From Novilysobacter antarcticus (GTDB lineage Bacteria > Pseudomonadota > Gammaproteobacteria > Xanthomonadales > Xanthomonadaceae): 64,000 nucleotides of DNA. The position numbers were made by a program, and so were the translations under genes. Of the stretch, positions 18,971 through 27,844 are shown one piece after another. The notes under the pieces are model-generated. The model saw nothing but the letters and a program-made list of their open reading frames with translations, did no database searches and was not told the DNA's origin. The stretch is from NCBI RefSeq assembly GCF_019802285.1, contig NZ_JAIEUJ010000002.1, positions 744,001 to 808,000 on the forward strand, read 5' to 3'. How positions within the stretch are numbered: position 1 is the first letter of the stretch; the number at the start of each line of letters is the position of its first letter.

Positions 18971-19993
18971 TCAGAGCGCCGGCAGCGTCGCCATATCCCA
19001 GCGCGGCCATACCTGGACGGCGGCGTCGCCGTGTTGACCGGCCTGCAGGCGAAGCGCGCCGGCAAACGCGATCATCGCGCCGTTGTCGGTGCAGAACGCC
19101 GGCCGTGGGAAGCTGACCCGGCCGCCGCGCCGCGCCGCCATCGCCTGCAGCTTCTCCCGCAGCCGCGCATTCGCACCCACCCCGCCCGCCACCACCAGCG
19201 TCTGGCAGCCGGCCGCGTCCAGCGCGCGCTCGCACTTGATCGCCAACGTATCCACCACCGCCTCCTCGAACGCCCGGGCAATGTCGGCGCGCGCCTGCGC
19301 CGACTGGTCGCTGTCGCGCCAGGCCAACATGACCTGGGTCTTCAGCCCGCTGAAGCTGAAATCCAGTCCCGGGCGGTTGGTCATCGGGCGCGGGAAACGG
19401 TACGCACCGGCGGTACCCTGGCCTGCCAGCGCCGCCAGCTGTGGCCCACCCGGGTATGGCAGTCCCATCAGTTTGGCGGTCTTGTCGAAGGCCTCGCCGG
19501 CGGCATCGTCCAGAGTCTCTCCCAGCAGCCGATAGCTGCCGATCGCATCAACCGCGATCAGCTGGGTATGCCCACCCGAGACGAGCAGAGCCACGAACGG
19601 CGGCTGCGGGCGGCCCAGCGGGTCATCCTCCAGCAGCGGCGCGAGCAGGTGGCCTTCCATGTGATGGACTGCGACCGCGGGCTTGTCCAGCGCCCACGCA
19701 AGTGACCGCGCCACACCGGCGCCCACCAGCAGCGCGCCCACCAGCCCGGGGCCGGCGGTGTAGGCCACCCCGTCAATGTCGGCCACCGCCATGCCCGCCT
19801 CGTCCAGGGTCTGGCGGATCAGCGGCAGCAGCTTGCGCACGTGGTCGCGACTGGCCAGCTCCGGCACCACGCCGCCATACTCCGCGTGCAGCGCAATCTG
19901 GCTGTACAGCGCATGTGCCAGGAGGCCGTCGCGGGTGTCATAGACGGCCACGCCGGTTTCGTCGCAACTGGTTTCGATACCCAAGACTTTCAT
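18971..19993 (-). CDS. tsaD: tRNA N6-adenosine threonylcarbamoyltransferase
   Basis: Catalytic subunit, with TsaB and TsaE, for t6A modification at position 37 of ANN-decoding tRNAs. The 340-residue protein starts [14 protein letters not shown] at an ATG at 19993. It has the metal-binding HMEGH motif at residues 111-115, the ASKH/actin-like phosphate loops ([22 protein letters not shown]) and [11 protein letters not shown] towards the C-terminus. The open frame extends upstream to 20266 over the rpsU promoter region, but that part is not conserved protein. It is divergent from rpsU, the usual neighbour in proteobacteria. Confidence 0.96.
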   Translation of the reverse strand: MKVLGIETSCDETGVAVYDTRDGLLAHALYSQIALHAEYGGVVPELASRDHVRKLLPLIRQTLDEAGMAVADIDGVAYTAGPGLVGALLVGAGVARSLAWALDKPAVAVHHMEGHLLAPLLEDDPLGRPQPPFVALLVSGGHTQLIAVDAIGSYRLLGETLDDAAGEAFDKTAKLMGLPYPGGPQLAALAGQGTAGAYRFPRPMTNRPGLDFSFSGLKTQVMLAWRDSDQSAQARADIARAFEEAVVDTLAIKCERALDAAGCQTLVVAGGVGANARLREKLQAMAARRGGRVSFPRPAFCTDNGAMIAFAGALRLQAGQHGDAAVQVWPRWDMATLPAL

Positions 19994-20085
19994 TGGCGGT
20001 ATGCGGCCTGACCGCAATTGGGGATGGCAGCAGGTTACTCCAGCCGCCGCAACGGCACGTATCTGCGGGGATTGTGTGTGGCGAC

Positions 20086-20115
20086 TTGCACTGGCGACGC
20101 CTGCCTCGCTATCAT
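20086..20115 (+). promoter_or_regulatory. Sigma-70-type promoter for rpsU
   Basis: TTGCAC at 20086-20091 and TATCAT at 20110-20115 have an 18-base spacer. The expected transcript start (about 20122) is followed at once by a short hairpin, GCCCGG (20125-20130) with CCGGGC (20136-20141), in the rpsU leader. Placement 50 bases before the rpsU ATG fits a housekeeping promoter. Confidence 0.6.
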
Positions 20116-20165
20116 ATGCGGCTCGCCCGGACTTGCCGGGCAGTTCACCCGAACCGAGATTCCGC

Positions 20166-20381
20166 ATGCCTGCCGTTAAAGTCCGCGAAAACGAGCCATT
20201 CGAGTTTGCCCTGCGTCGCTTCAAGCGCACCTGCGAAAAGGCCGGCGTCCTCGCCGAGACCCGCAAGCGCGAGTATTACGAAAAGCCGACCCAGGAGCGC
20301 AAGCGCAAGGCCGCTGCCGCTGTCAAGCGCCAGTCCCGTCGCGTCGCCCGCGATGTGACCAAGCGTCAGCGCCTGTACTGA
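20166..20381 (+). CDS. rpsU: 30S ribosomal protein S21
   Basis: A 71-residue basic protein of the small ribosomal subunit, which helps mRNA selection near the anti-Shine-Dalgarno region. It starts [20 protein letters not shown] and ends in a Lys/Arg-rich tail ending in RQRLY, as in other gammaproteobacteria. The divergent arrangement with tsaD and a downstream yqeY-dnaG is the conserved macromolecular-synthesis context. A sigma-70 promoter precedes it and a strong intrinsic terminator follows 113 bases after the stop, so much of its mRNA probably ends before yqeY. Confidence 0.97.
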   Translation: MPAVKVRENEPFEFALRRFKRTCEKAGVLAETRKREYYEKPTQERKRKAAAAVKRQSRRVARDVTKRQRLY

Positions 20382-20493
20382 TCGCCTGGTCGGATGGACC
20401 GGATCCGGCGCCGCCAAGGCGCTGTTGATCAGATTCCGTTCGACCCAGATACCCTGACCCGCCGGCAACGCCGCGGTCCGGGCCGTAAGCAGC

Positions 20494-20528
20494 AAGCCGG
20501 CCGCGCCACGATGCGCCGCCGGCTTTTT
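20494..20528 (+). terminator. Intrinsic terminator after rpsU
   Basis: A 13-bp stem with one mismatch (20494-20506 with 20513-20525) and a six-base loop runs directly into TTTTT (20524-20528). It is a strong Rho-independent terminator or attenuator on the plus strand, between rpsU and yqeY, and would lower expression of the downstream genes relative to S21. Confidence 0.8.
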
Positions 20529-20559
20529 GTGTTCGCCGCTTTCCTGCCGAGACCCTGCC

Positions 20560-21006
20560 ATGACCCTCAAGCAACAACTCACCGATGACATGAAGACCGC
20601 GATGAAGAGCGGCGCCAAGCACGATCTGGGCGTGATCCGCCTGATGCTGTCGGCGATCAAGCAAAAGGAAGTCGACGAGCGGATCGAGCTGGACGACGCC
20701 CAGGTGCTCGCGATCCTCGACAAGATGGTCAAGCAGCGCCGCGATTCGGTCAGCCAGTTCGAAGCGGCCTCGCGCGAGGACCTGGCCGTGATCGAGCGCG
20801 ACGAGATCCTGGTCATCGAACGTTACCTGCCGGCCAAGCTGGACGAAGCCGCCATCAGCGCCGCCATCGACGCGGCGGTCAGCGAAACCGGTGCGACCGG
20901 GCCGGCCGACATCGGCAAGCTGATGGGCGTGCTGAAGCCGAAACTCGCCGGCCAGGCCGACATGGGCCTGGTGTCGAAACTGGTCAAGCAGCGCCTCAGC
21001 GCCTGA
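20560..21006 (+). CDS. GatB/YqeY domain-containing protein
   Basis: A 148-residue all-helical protein related to the tail domain of the aspartyl/glutamyl-tRNA amidotransferase GatB. YqeY proteins are often encoded between rpsU and dnaG but have no proven function. Family-like stretches include LTDDMKTAMKSGAKHDLGVIRLM, IEVERYLP-like VIERYLPAKLDEA, and GKLMGVLKPKLAGQADMGLVSKLVK at the end. It starts at the ATG at 20560 after the rpsU terminator; a promoter could not be picked out. The yihY gene follows after 31 bases. Confidence 0.92.
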   Translation: MTLKQQLTDDMKTAMKSGAKHDLGVIRLMLSAIKQKEVDERIELDDAQVLAILDKMVKQRRDSVSQFEAASREDLAVIERDEILVIERYLPAKLDEAAISAAIDAAVSETGATGPADIGKLMGVLKPKLAGQADMGLVSKLVKQRLSA

Positions 21007-21037
21007 AGTCCGCCACCGCGACCGACCGCCGCCGCAC

Positions 21038-21976
21038 ATGATCCATCGCCACGAGCGTATCCACGAACTGACCGAGCGCCTGCAGCAGAGCTGGCCGGCG
21101 CAATTCGTGCGCCGGTTCCTCGCCTACGACATTCTCGCGTTGGCAGCGGCCCTGTCGTTCTTCACCCTGCTCTCGCTGGCGCCGCTGGTGGTGATGCTGC
21201 TGTGGCTGACGACCTCGCTTTATCCCGTCGCGCAGGGCGAGTTCTTCCATCAGATCGGCCTGCTGGCCGGCCCCCAGGTGGAGCAGACGGCACGTCTGAT
21301 CGTCGCCAACGCCGAGAAGGAACCCGGCACCGGGTCGCTTGCGGCAATCTTGGGCACCGCCGCGCTGCTGGTGGGTGCCTCGATGGTGTTCGGCCAGTTG
21401 CAGGTGGCGCTGAACCGGGTCTTCCGCAGCGACGCGACCCGTCTGGGCGGCATATTGCCGTGGCTGCGCAAGCGCCTGCTGTCCTTTGGCATGGCCCTGG
21501 GCGTGGGCTTCCTGCTGGTCGTCTCGATGGCCGCGCAGGCCGCGTTGGCGGTCGTGCTGGCGTGGCTGCCGGATCTGATGCCGGTACTCGCCGAGCTGGT
21601 CTCGTTCCTGCTCTATACCGTCGTGTTCTCGCTGATCTACCGCCTGCTGCCCGACCGCCCGGTCAGCCGGCGCCGGGCGCTCCTGGGCGGCGCGATGACC
21701 TCGGCACTGTTCATGGTCGGGCGCTGGGCGATCGGCCTGTATCTGGGCCAGTCCACCCTGGGCAACGCCTACGGTCCGGCGGGCGGCCTGGTCGTGATGC
21801 TGGTCTGGTTGTACTACTGCGCGGTGGTGTTCCTGGTCGGCGCGCTTATCACCGCGATGCTGGATGAACACGCGCGACTGAAGCGCCGCCTGGCCCACGA
21901 GCAGGCTGCCGCGGACGACACGCAGCCCGCGGCCGCTGTCGATCCGACCGCGCCCCGTCAGGATCCGGTCGCCTGA
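21038..21976 (+). CDS. YihY/virulence factor BrkB family membrane protein
   Basis: An inner-membrane protein of 312 residues with about six hydrophobic segments, beginning after FLAYDILALAAALSFFTLLSLAPLVVM, the signature of the YihY/BrkB family. Family members have been proposed as ribonuclease BN (now rejected) or as transporters; the function is unsettled. The last 40 residues are a hydrophilic Ala/Asp-rich tail. It sits between yqeY (31 bases) and dnaG (96 bases) on the same strand. Confidence 0.88.
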   Translation: MIHRHERIHELTERLQQSWPAQFVRRFLAYDILALAAALSFFTLLSLAPLVVMLLWLTTSLYPVAQGEFFHQIGLLAGPQVEQTARLIVANAEKEPGTGSLAAILGTAALLVGASMVFGQLQVALNRVFRSDATRLGGILPWLRKRLLSFGMALGVGFLLVVSMAAQAALAVVLAWLPDLMPVLAELVSFLLYTVVFSLIYRLLPDRPVSRRRALLGGAMTSALFMVGRWAIGLYLGQSTLGNAYGPAGGLVVMLVWLYYCAVVFLVGALITAMLDEHARLKRRLAHEQAAADDTQPAAAVDPTAPRQDPVA

Positions 21977-22072
21977 GCGCAGCGTGACGCGCACCGGAAC
22001 TGCGTCGGTGGCATCCTAACGTCCCCTTCCCTGACGAGACGGATGCCCGACGGACACGCCGGACACCCCAGT

Positions 22073-23794
22073 ATGGCCCGTATTCCCGACGCCTTCATCG
22101 ATGACCTGCTGGCCCGCTCCGACCTGGTCGAGGTGATCGGCGCGCGCGTGCCGTTGAAGCGCCAGGGCAAGGAATACTCGGCCTGCTGCCCGTTCCACGA
22201 TGAGCGCACGCCCAGCTTCACCGTGTCCCCGGCCAAGCAGTTCTATTACTGCTTCGGCTGCCAGGCCAGCGGCACCGCAATCAGCTTCCTGATGAACTAC
22301 GACCGGCTGGAGTTCCTCGACGCGGTCGATGAGCTGGCCCGCCACGCGGGCATGGAGGTTCCACGCGACACCCTGCAACGCAATGCCAACCCCGACGGGC
22401 AGGCATTGTTCGAGGCGATGAGCGCGGCGGCGACGTTCTTCCAGCGCCAGCTGGCCCAAAGCGGCAAGGCGCAGGCGTATCTGGACGGGCGCGGGGTCGA
22501 TGCCGATATCCGCCAGCGCTTCGGGATCGGCTACGCACCCGACAGCTTCACTGCACTGCGCGACACGCTGGGAACCGACCCCCGAAGGCTGGCGCTACTG
22601 GAACGCGGAGGGCTGTTTTCCAGCAACGACAGCGGCCGCAGCTATGACAAGTTCCGCGACCGGGTGATATTTCCGATCCACGACCGCCGCGGCCGGCCGA
22701 TCGCCTTCGGCGGCCGCGTGCTGGATGCCGAGGACAACCCCAAGTACCTCAACTCCCCGGAAACCGAGCTGTTCCACAAGGGTCGCGAGCTGTACGGCCT
22801 GTGGCAGGTGCGGCAGGCGCACAACAAGGTCCCGCGGCTGATCGTGGTCGAGGGCTACATGGACGTGGTCGCGCTGTTCCAGCACGGCGTGGACACCGCG
22901 GTGGCGACCCTGGGCACCGCGACCACGCCGGACCACGCCGAGCTGCTGTTCCGCAACGCACCCGACGTGTACTTCTGCTTCGACGGCGACCGCGCCGGCC
23001 GCGCCGCGGCGTGGAAGGCGGTTGAATCGATCCTGCCGCGGATGAAGGACGGCCGCCAAGCGTTCTTCCTGTTCCTCCCTGACGGCGAGGACCCCGACAG
23101 CATCGTGCGTGCCGAAGGCGCCGCCGGCTTCGACAAGCGCCTCGCGGAGGCCACGCCGCTGTCGCAGTTCCTGTTCGACTCGCTGTCTGTCGACGCCAAC
23201 CTGGCCACGCTGGAGGGCAAGGGCCGTCTGGCCGAGCGTGCCAAGCCGCTGCTCGCGCAGATCCCCGACGGCGCGTTCGCCGACCTGATGCAGCAGCGCC
23301 TGACCGAGTTGACCGGGGTGGGCGCTCGCGAGTCCGCACCCCCTCCGCGACCGGCGGCATCGCGCAGCCGCAACACCCATGGCGTGGCCGCGCCCCGTCG
23401 CAGTCTGGTGCGCACAGCGATCATGCTGTTGCTGCACCAGCCGGCGCTGGCGATGGAGCTCGAGCCGCCCTTCCCGTTCGCCAGCCTGCAGCAGCCGGGC
23501 GTGGACCTGCTGCTGGACGTGCTCGGGGTGATCTTCGAACGGCCCGACATCACCACCGGCGCGCTGGTCGCCCACTTCGAAGGGCGCGAGGAGCACGCCG
23601 CGCTGCAGAAGCTGGCGGCGACCACGGTGCCCGGCGACGAGGCCGCACCGCGCACGATCCTGCTGGATACGATCGCCCAACTCGACCGGCAGAGCCGGCA
23701 CCAGCGCCTTACCGAACTGCAGAGCAGATTGGCGAGCCTGAGCGATGACGAGAAGTCCGAGCTGCGCGCACTGCTGAGCGCGCGTTTCGACTAG
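22073..23794 (+). CDS. dnaG: DNA primase
   Basis: Synthesises the RNA primers that start Okazaki fragments, acting with DnaB helicase. The 573-residue protein has an N-terminal CHC2 zinc finger (Cys39, His42, Cys60, Cys63), the catalytic core GVDADIRQRFGIGYAP, and the TOPRIM domain with VVEGYMDVVALFQHG and CFDGDRAGRAAAWKA, whose acidic residues bind metal. The C-terminal helicase-interaction domain is present. An in-frame ATG at 22043 would add ten poorly conserved residues; MARIPDAFIDDLL from 22073 is the normal start. The following gene is ctaB on the other strand, so rpoD is not adjacent as it is in E. coli. Confidence 0.95.
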   Translation: MARIPDAFIDDLLARSDLVEVIGARVPLKRQGKEYSACCPFHDERTPSFTVSPAKQFYYCFGCQASGTAISFLMNYDRLEFLDAVDELARHAGMEVPRDTLQRNANPDGQALFEAMSAAATFFQRQLAQSGKAQAYLDGRGVDADIRQRFGIGYAPDSFTALRDTLGTDPRRLALLERGGLFSSNDSGRSYDKFRDRVIFPIHDRRGRPIAFGGRVLDAEDNPKYLNSPETELFHKGRELYGLWQVRQAHNKVPRLIVVEGYMDVVALFQHGVDTAVATLGTATTPDHAELLFRNAPDVYFCFDGDRAGRAAAWKAVESILPRMKDGRQAFFLFLPDGEDPDSIVRAEGAAGFDKRLAEATPLSQFLFDSLSVDANLATLEGKGRLAERAKPLLAQIPDGAFADLMQQRLTELTGVGARESAPPPRPAASRSRNTHGVAAPRRSLVRTAIMLLLHQPALAMELEPPFPFASLQQPGVDLLLDVLGVIFERPDITTGALVAHFEGREEHAALQKLAATTVPGDEAAPRTILLDTIAQLDRQSRHQRLTELQSRLASLSDDEKSELRALLSARFD

Positions 23795-23851
23795 CCAGGG
23801 CAGATATGCGGGCACCGTGAACGGTTGTACCGCGAGGGAGCCGCTCTGCCG

Positions 23852-24784
23852 TCAGCCGACCGGGACGAATTCCATCGATGCGCCCGGCTGCAGGAACGGC
23901 AGCAGCCAGTGGTCCAGCAGCAGGAAGGCGAACAGCGCCATCAGGTAGACGATGGAGAACCCGAACACCTTCATCGCGTACATCTCGTCGGGTGGATCCA
24001 TCAGGCGCCAAGCGTAGTAAAGGAATGCCGCGCCGAGCACCGCCGCGCCGCCCAGGTAGAGATCGCCGCTCATGCCGATGATCCGTGGCAGCATCGTCAC
24101 CAGCACCAGCAGCACGGTGTAGAACAGGATCTGCCAGCGGGTGTATTCCACGCCGTGGGTCACCGGCAGCATCGGGACCAACGCCTTGGCGTAGTCGGCG
24201 CGGCGGAAGATCGCCAGCGCCCAGAAGTGCGGCGGCGTCCACACGAAGATGATCAGCACCAACAGCAGTGCGTGCGCCCAGTCCCACGGGTTCTGCATGC
24301 CGGTCACCGCCGACCAGCCCAGCAACGGCGGCGCGGCGCCGGCAAGCCCGCCGATGACGATGTTCTGCGACGTGGCGTGCTTGAGATACACGGTGTAGAT
24401 CACCGCGTAACCGATCATCGAGGCAAAGGTCAGCACTGCGGTCAGGACGTTCACCCACACCAGCAGGATCAGCATCGACAGCCCCGCCAGCGCCAGCGCG
24501 AACAGCAGCGCCTGCCGCGGCGTGACCTGACCGACCACGATCGGCCGCCACGAGGTGCGGGCCATCTCCGCATCGATACGCGCATCCAGCAACTGGTTGA
24601 TGGTGGCCGCCGAAGCCGCCGCCAGCCAGATCCCGAGGAACCCAAGTACCGACTCCTTCAGCGGTGGCAATCCGGGCACCGCCAGGAACATGCCGATCGC
24701 CGCAGTGAAGATGATCAGCGCGACCACCCGCGGCTTGGTCAGCGACCAGTACTCCCGACACACCTTGGCAAACGTGCGTTCCAT
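23852..24784 (-). CDS. ctaB: Protohaem IX farnesyltransferase (haem O synthase)
   Basis: A polytopic membrane prenyltransferase that adds a farnesyl group to haem b, giving haem o, the precursor of haem a for cytochrome oxidase. The 310-residue protein begins [20 protein letters not shown] and has the UbiA-type motif [15 protein letters not shown] with conserved aspartates, then about eight membrane segments and [24 protein letters not shown] in the centre. Its ATG overlaps the ctaA stop codon by one base (TGATG). The pair forms the haem o to haem a pathway for the oxidase subunits encoded upstream. Confidence 0.95.
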   Translation of the reverse strand: MERTFAKVCREYWSLTKPRVVALIIFTAAIGMFLAVPGLPPLKESVLGFLGIWLAAASAATINQLLDARIDAEMARTSWRPIVVGQVTPRQALLFALALAGLSMLILLVWVNVLTAVLTFASMIGYAVIYTVYLKHATSQNIVIGGLAGAAPPLLGWSAVTGMQNPWDWAHALLLVLIIFVWTPPHFWALAIFRRADYAKALVPMLPVTHGVEYTRWQILFYTVLLVLVTMLPRIIGMSGDLYLGGAAVLGAAFLYYAWRLMDPPDEMYAMKVFGFSIVYLMALFAFLLLDHWLLPFLQPGASMEFVPVG

Positions 24785-25983
24785 CACGCGTCTGGAGCGC
24801 GCAGCCGCGCCAGCAGGGAAACCAGGACAAACAGCAGCAGCACCGCGCCGGCGTTGTGCAGCACCGCCGTCCACAGCGGCAGGGCCAGTTTGACGTTGGC
24901 AATTCCCAGGCTGGCCTGGGCAATGATCGCCAGGCCAAGCAGGCTTGCCCAGCCGCGCATGCCGGGCCGGCGCGACAGCCGCCATGCCAACCAGAGCAGG
25001 TACACGAACAGCACCACCGCCATCAGACGGTGTGCCATCTGGATCGCGATGCGGCTGGCGCCATCCAGCACGCCGCCTTCGTAGTCGACCCCAATGCCCC
25101 GCCACAACACGAAGCCCTCCCTGAAGTCCGTCGGCGGCCACCAGCGGCCCACGCAGGTGGGGAACTCTGTGCCGCACGCGAGGGCGGCGTAGTTCGCACT
25201 GGTCCACCCTCCCAGGGCGATCTGTACGGTAAGCAGGGCCAGCCCCGCCATCAGCCAGCGGCGCAGTTTCAGCGCATCGGCCAGCTGGATCGGCAGGTCG
25301 GTGGCGCGCCATGCCATCCACAACAGCAGCGAGAACGTGAGCAGTCCGCCCAGCAGATGGCCCATCACCACCAGTGGCTTCAACAGCCAGGTGACCGTCC
25401 ACATCCCCAGCAGGGCCTGGAACACGATCACCCCGAGGGTGAAGACCGCGACCCGGGCCAGGTCCAGATTGCTCCAGCGCAGCGCCGCGAACATCAGCAC
25501 CGCCTCGCCGGCCAGGGCCAGCGCGGCAGCGGGCACGTGCAAGCCGCGCATGTACAGCGGGATGGCGATGGCCACCATCAGCGACGCAGCGATGATCTGC
25601 GCCAGTCCATACCGGCGCCGCCTGGACGCCAGCAGCGCCAGGGCCAGGGTCAGTACCCCCAACGCACCGGCGATCATGCGGTGGAACTGCTCACGCCAGG
25701 CCTTGTGCACCTCGACCGGGCGGATCGCAACGGCCGCATGGCCGTCTCCCTGGTCCACGGTGGTGGGCCACGCGGCACGCCCGTAGCACGTGGGCCAGTC
25801 CGGGCAGCTCAGGCCGGCATCGGACAGGCGCACAAAAGCGCCAAACACGATCACGCCGACCGCCAGCAGCACCGCCATCCACGCAAGACGATGGAAATTG
25901 CGGGCGGGACGGACGGTTGCGGTGCGGACGGGTTTATCGTCGGGTCGGGACCCGGGCGAAAGCTCGGAAATGGAAACAGTCAT
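24784..25983 (-). CDS. ctaA: Haem A synthase, COX15/CtaA family
   Basis: Oxidises the C8 methyl of haem o to a formyl group, making haem a. The 399-residue membrane protein has about eight transmembrane segments in two similar halves with histidines for haem binding, including [40 protein letters not shown] and [11 protein letters not shown]. The family motif [21 protein letters not shown] near residue 50 holds the conserved cysteine pair. It is preceded by the SCO-like gene (52-base gap) and followed directly by ctaB with a one-base overlap. Confidence 0.95.
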   Translation of the reverse strand: MTVSISELSPGSRPDDKPVRTATVRPARNFHRLAWMAVLLAVGVIVFGAFVRLSDAGLSCPDWPTCYGRAAWPTTVDQGDGHAAVAIRPVEVHKAWREQFHRMIAGALGVLTLALALLASRRRRYGLAQIIAASLMVAIAIPLYMRGLHVPAAALALAGEAVLMFAALRWSNLDLARVAVFTLGVIVFQALLGMWTVTWLLKPLVVMGHLLGGLLTFSLLLWMAWRATDLPIQLADALKLRRWLMAGLALLTVQIALGGWTSANYAALACGTEFPTCVGRWWPPTDFREGFVLWRGIGVDYEGGVLDGASRIAIQMAHRLMAVVLFVYLLWLAWRLSRRPGMRGWASLLGLAIIAQASLGIANVKLALPLWTAVLHNAGAVLLLFVLVSLLARLRAPDA

Positions 25984-26035
25984 GCAGGTCTCTTGCGGTG
26001 GAGCGGCATCGAGCGTGTCGCGGACAGTAGCGCGA

Positions 26036-26641
26036 TCACATCAACTTCAACAGTTTGGCGAGGTCGGCGCGCAGCCCGCCAGGATCGAAACCCGGCGCGT
26101 AGCGCAACACCACGAAGCCATGCGGATCGATCACATAGACCGGCACGCCGGCGGGATCGGCCAGCGCGGGGAGCCGCTCGCGCCACTGTGCGGCGCCCCG
26201 TATCACCTGCAGCGTGCGCGGCAACTGGGCATCCCGCGGCGGCATGCAGGCAGCACTGTCGCAGACCCACAGCACGTGAACGCGGTCCGCATCCTTGCCG
26301 AACAGGCGCCAGACGGTATCCAGGTCGTGGGCGAGCCGGTCACACTCGCTGCCGCAGTCGTCCGGCGGAGCGAGCATGATCCGCCAGGTGCGCTCGCCGG
26401 GGTTCCAGGCGTAGCCGCCACCCTCGGCCGTTTGCGGTACCAGCCCGCGCAGGTCGGTCGGCGGCTGCAGCAGCTCGCCGTGGTTCTTGCGGCCCTCGGG
26501 CTGCCACCCGGAAAACCGCAACGCGCCGGCGATCAGCATGCTGCCAAAAAACAGGACGCCGATCGCGACCAGCATCGCGCGGTTGCGGTTGCGCGCGCGG
26601 ATATCCACCGCCGGCGGGGTGTCGGAGTGCGAAGGGCTCAT
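26036..26641 (-). CDS. SCO1/SenC-like thioredoxin-fold membrane protein
   Basis: A 201-residue protein with one N-terminal membrane segment (MLVAIGVLFFGSMLIAGAL, residues 23-41) and a periplasmic domain. The domain has a CX3C motif, CGSEC at residues 96-100, and a distal His174 in VYVIDPHGF, placed as the copper ligands of SCO proteins are, though the rest is divergent; a further Cys pair occurs near residues 127 and 132. SCO proteins deliver copper to the CuA site of cytochrome oxidase subunit II. The position between surf1 (one-base TGATG overlap) and ctaA strongly suggests oxidase assembly, but copper binding is inferred. The ATG at 26641 is preferred over a longer proline/arginine-rich extension. 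Confidence 0.8.
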   Translation of the reverse strand: MSPSHSDTPPAVDIRARNRNRAMLVAIGVLFFGSMLIAGALRFSGWQPEGRKNHGELLQPPTDLRGLVPQTAEGGGYAWNPGERTWRIMLAPPDDCGSECDRLAHDLDTVWRLFGKDADRVHVLWVCDSAACMPPRDAQLPRTLQVIRGAAQWRERLPALADPAGVPVYVIDPHGFVVLRYAPGFDPGGLRADLAKLLKLM

Positions 26642-27384
26642 CAGTGCTTGTCCATGTTCGGCTGGCGCCTGCGGCGCCGGGGGTTGCGGAACGTCAGAAT
26701 CAACGCGGTCGCCAGTACGGCCACGGCGAGGCCGAACCATTGCAGCGCGTAGCCACGGTGCTTGGCCGGCGGCAGTGTATTGGGCAGCAGGGCGAGGTCG
26801 CGCTCATACCCCAGCGGCGACGCCGGATCCAGCCGCAGCACCCGCGGCGCCAGTGCTGTACCCGCCGCGGCGCTGATGGACGGGATGTCCAGTCGCAACA
26901 TCAACCAGCTCCCGGCCTGCTCGGCCATCGCGCCGCCCAGGGCAATGCCGCCTGACGGCGGCGGCGACAACAAGCCCTCCACCGTGATGTGCCCTTCCGG
27001 GCGCTCCACCGAAGGCATCGCCCGGTCGCCCGGCAATGGCAGCCAGCCCAGGTCCACCAGCAACGGCTGGCCCTGATCGGGGAGAAAGATCCGATACGCC
27101 TGCACACCGACGCGTCCCGCGCGCTGCTGGTTGTCAAGCAGCCACTGCGGACCGGGCGCGAACTCACCGCTGCCCTGCGCCCACTCATAGCGGTCCTGCG
27201 AGGCGGCATCGGCCGCCGCGTCCAGACCGCTCAGCTGGCGTGAGGTCAGGACACGGGCTGCTCCGTCAAGCATCGCCTGCTTTTCGACTGCCCGCTGCGA
27301 TTGCCAGACGCCCAGCCGTGTGAACACGGCGATGACCGCCAATGCCACCAACCAGCCCACGACAAGCTGCGACCTGCGGCTCAT
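26641..27384 (-). CDS. SURF1 family cytochrome oxidase assembly protein
   Basis: A 247-residue membrane protein with two transmembrane segments, one at residues 8-22 and one near the C-terminus (LQWFGLAVAVLATALILTFRNPR), flanking a periplasmic domain, the SURF1 (Shy1) topology. Family marks include RLGVWQSQRAVEKQ, WLLDNQQRAGRVGVQAYRIF, LVDLGWLP and the terminal HRGYALQWFGLA. SURF1 helps insert haem a into subunit I. It starts the surf1-sco-ctaA-ctaB operon and is divergent from the small DUF2909 gene. Confidence 0.92.
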   Translation of the reverse strand: MSRRSQLVVGWLVALAVIAVFTRLGVWQSQRAVEKQAMLDGAARVLTSRQLSGLDAAADAASQDRYEWAQGSGEFAPGPQWLLDNQQRAGRVGVQAYRIFLPDQGQPLLVDLGWLPLPGDRAMPSVERPEGHITVEGLLSPPPSGGIALGGAMAEQAGSWLMLRLDIPSISAAAGTALAPRVLRLDPASPLGYERDLALLPNTLPPAKHRGYALQWFGLAVAVLATALILTFRNPRRRRRQPNMDKH

Positions 27385-27464
27385 GTCATATCCACGCCAC
27401 GCTGCGATAATGACGACCCGCAGGCCGAAGGCCGTACTGGGCGCATCGGCGCTGGAGCATATTG

Positions 27465-27671
27465 ATGAAGACCCTGGTGATCGTCGGCTTCCTGATCCTG
27501 ATTCTCTGGAACCTGGGCGCCGGCCTGTACTACATGCTGGTCGACAAGGGTGAGAGCAAGCGCACGGTCAACGCACTGACCCGCCGCGTCGCCCTGTCCA
27601 TCGCCATGATCCTGGTTGTGATCATCGCCGCGAAGATGGGCTGGATACAGTTCCACGGCGTCAACGGCTGA
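27465..27671 (+). CDS. DUF2909-type twin transmembrane protein
   Basis: A 68-residue protein with two membrane helices (TLVIVGFLILILWNLGAGLYYML and LSIAMILVVIIAAKMGWI) joined by a short charged loop, matching the DUF2909 twin-transmembrane family that commonly lies between ctaE and surf1. Function is unknown; oxidase assembly or stability is a guess from location. A TTG three bases upstream is also in frame, but the ATG at 27465 is better. It is the only plus-strand gene inside the oxidase block. Confidence 0.82.
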   Translation: MKTLVIVGFLILILWNLGAGLYYMLVDKGESKRTVNALTRRVALSIAMILVVIIAAKMGWIQFHGVNG

Positions 27672-27844
27672 CGCCCGGTTTCCGCAGCTGTCAGCCGGCG
27701 GAGCGGAACCGGTTGCAGCGCACCGAAGGAGCGGTAACGCCATCCGCAGGCAACGACGCGAGCCTGGAGTGCGTGGCGACAACTCGCGCGGCTTGCGTGC
27801 CGCCCGGAAACTGACGGATCCGGCGAGCAGTGCGGATGCCCGGG

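Noticed and set aside
18952-18982. Repeated GCTCAGAGC near tsaD as a REP-type element
   Set aside because: Only two short copies are adjacent, one overlapping the tsaD stop; I did not find the element dispersed elsewhere in the window.
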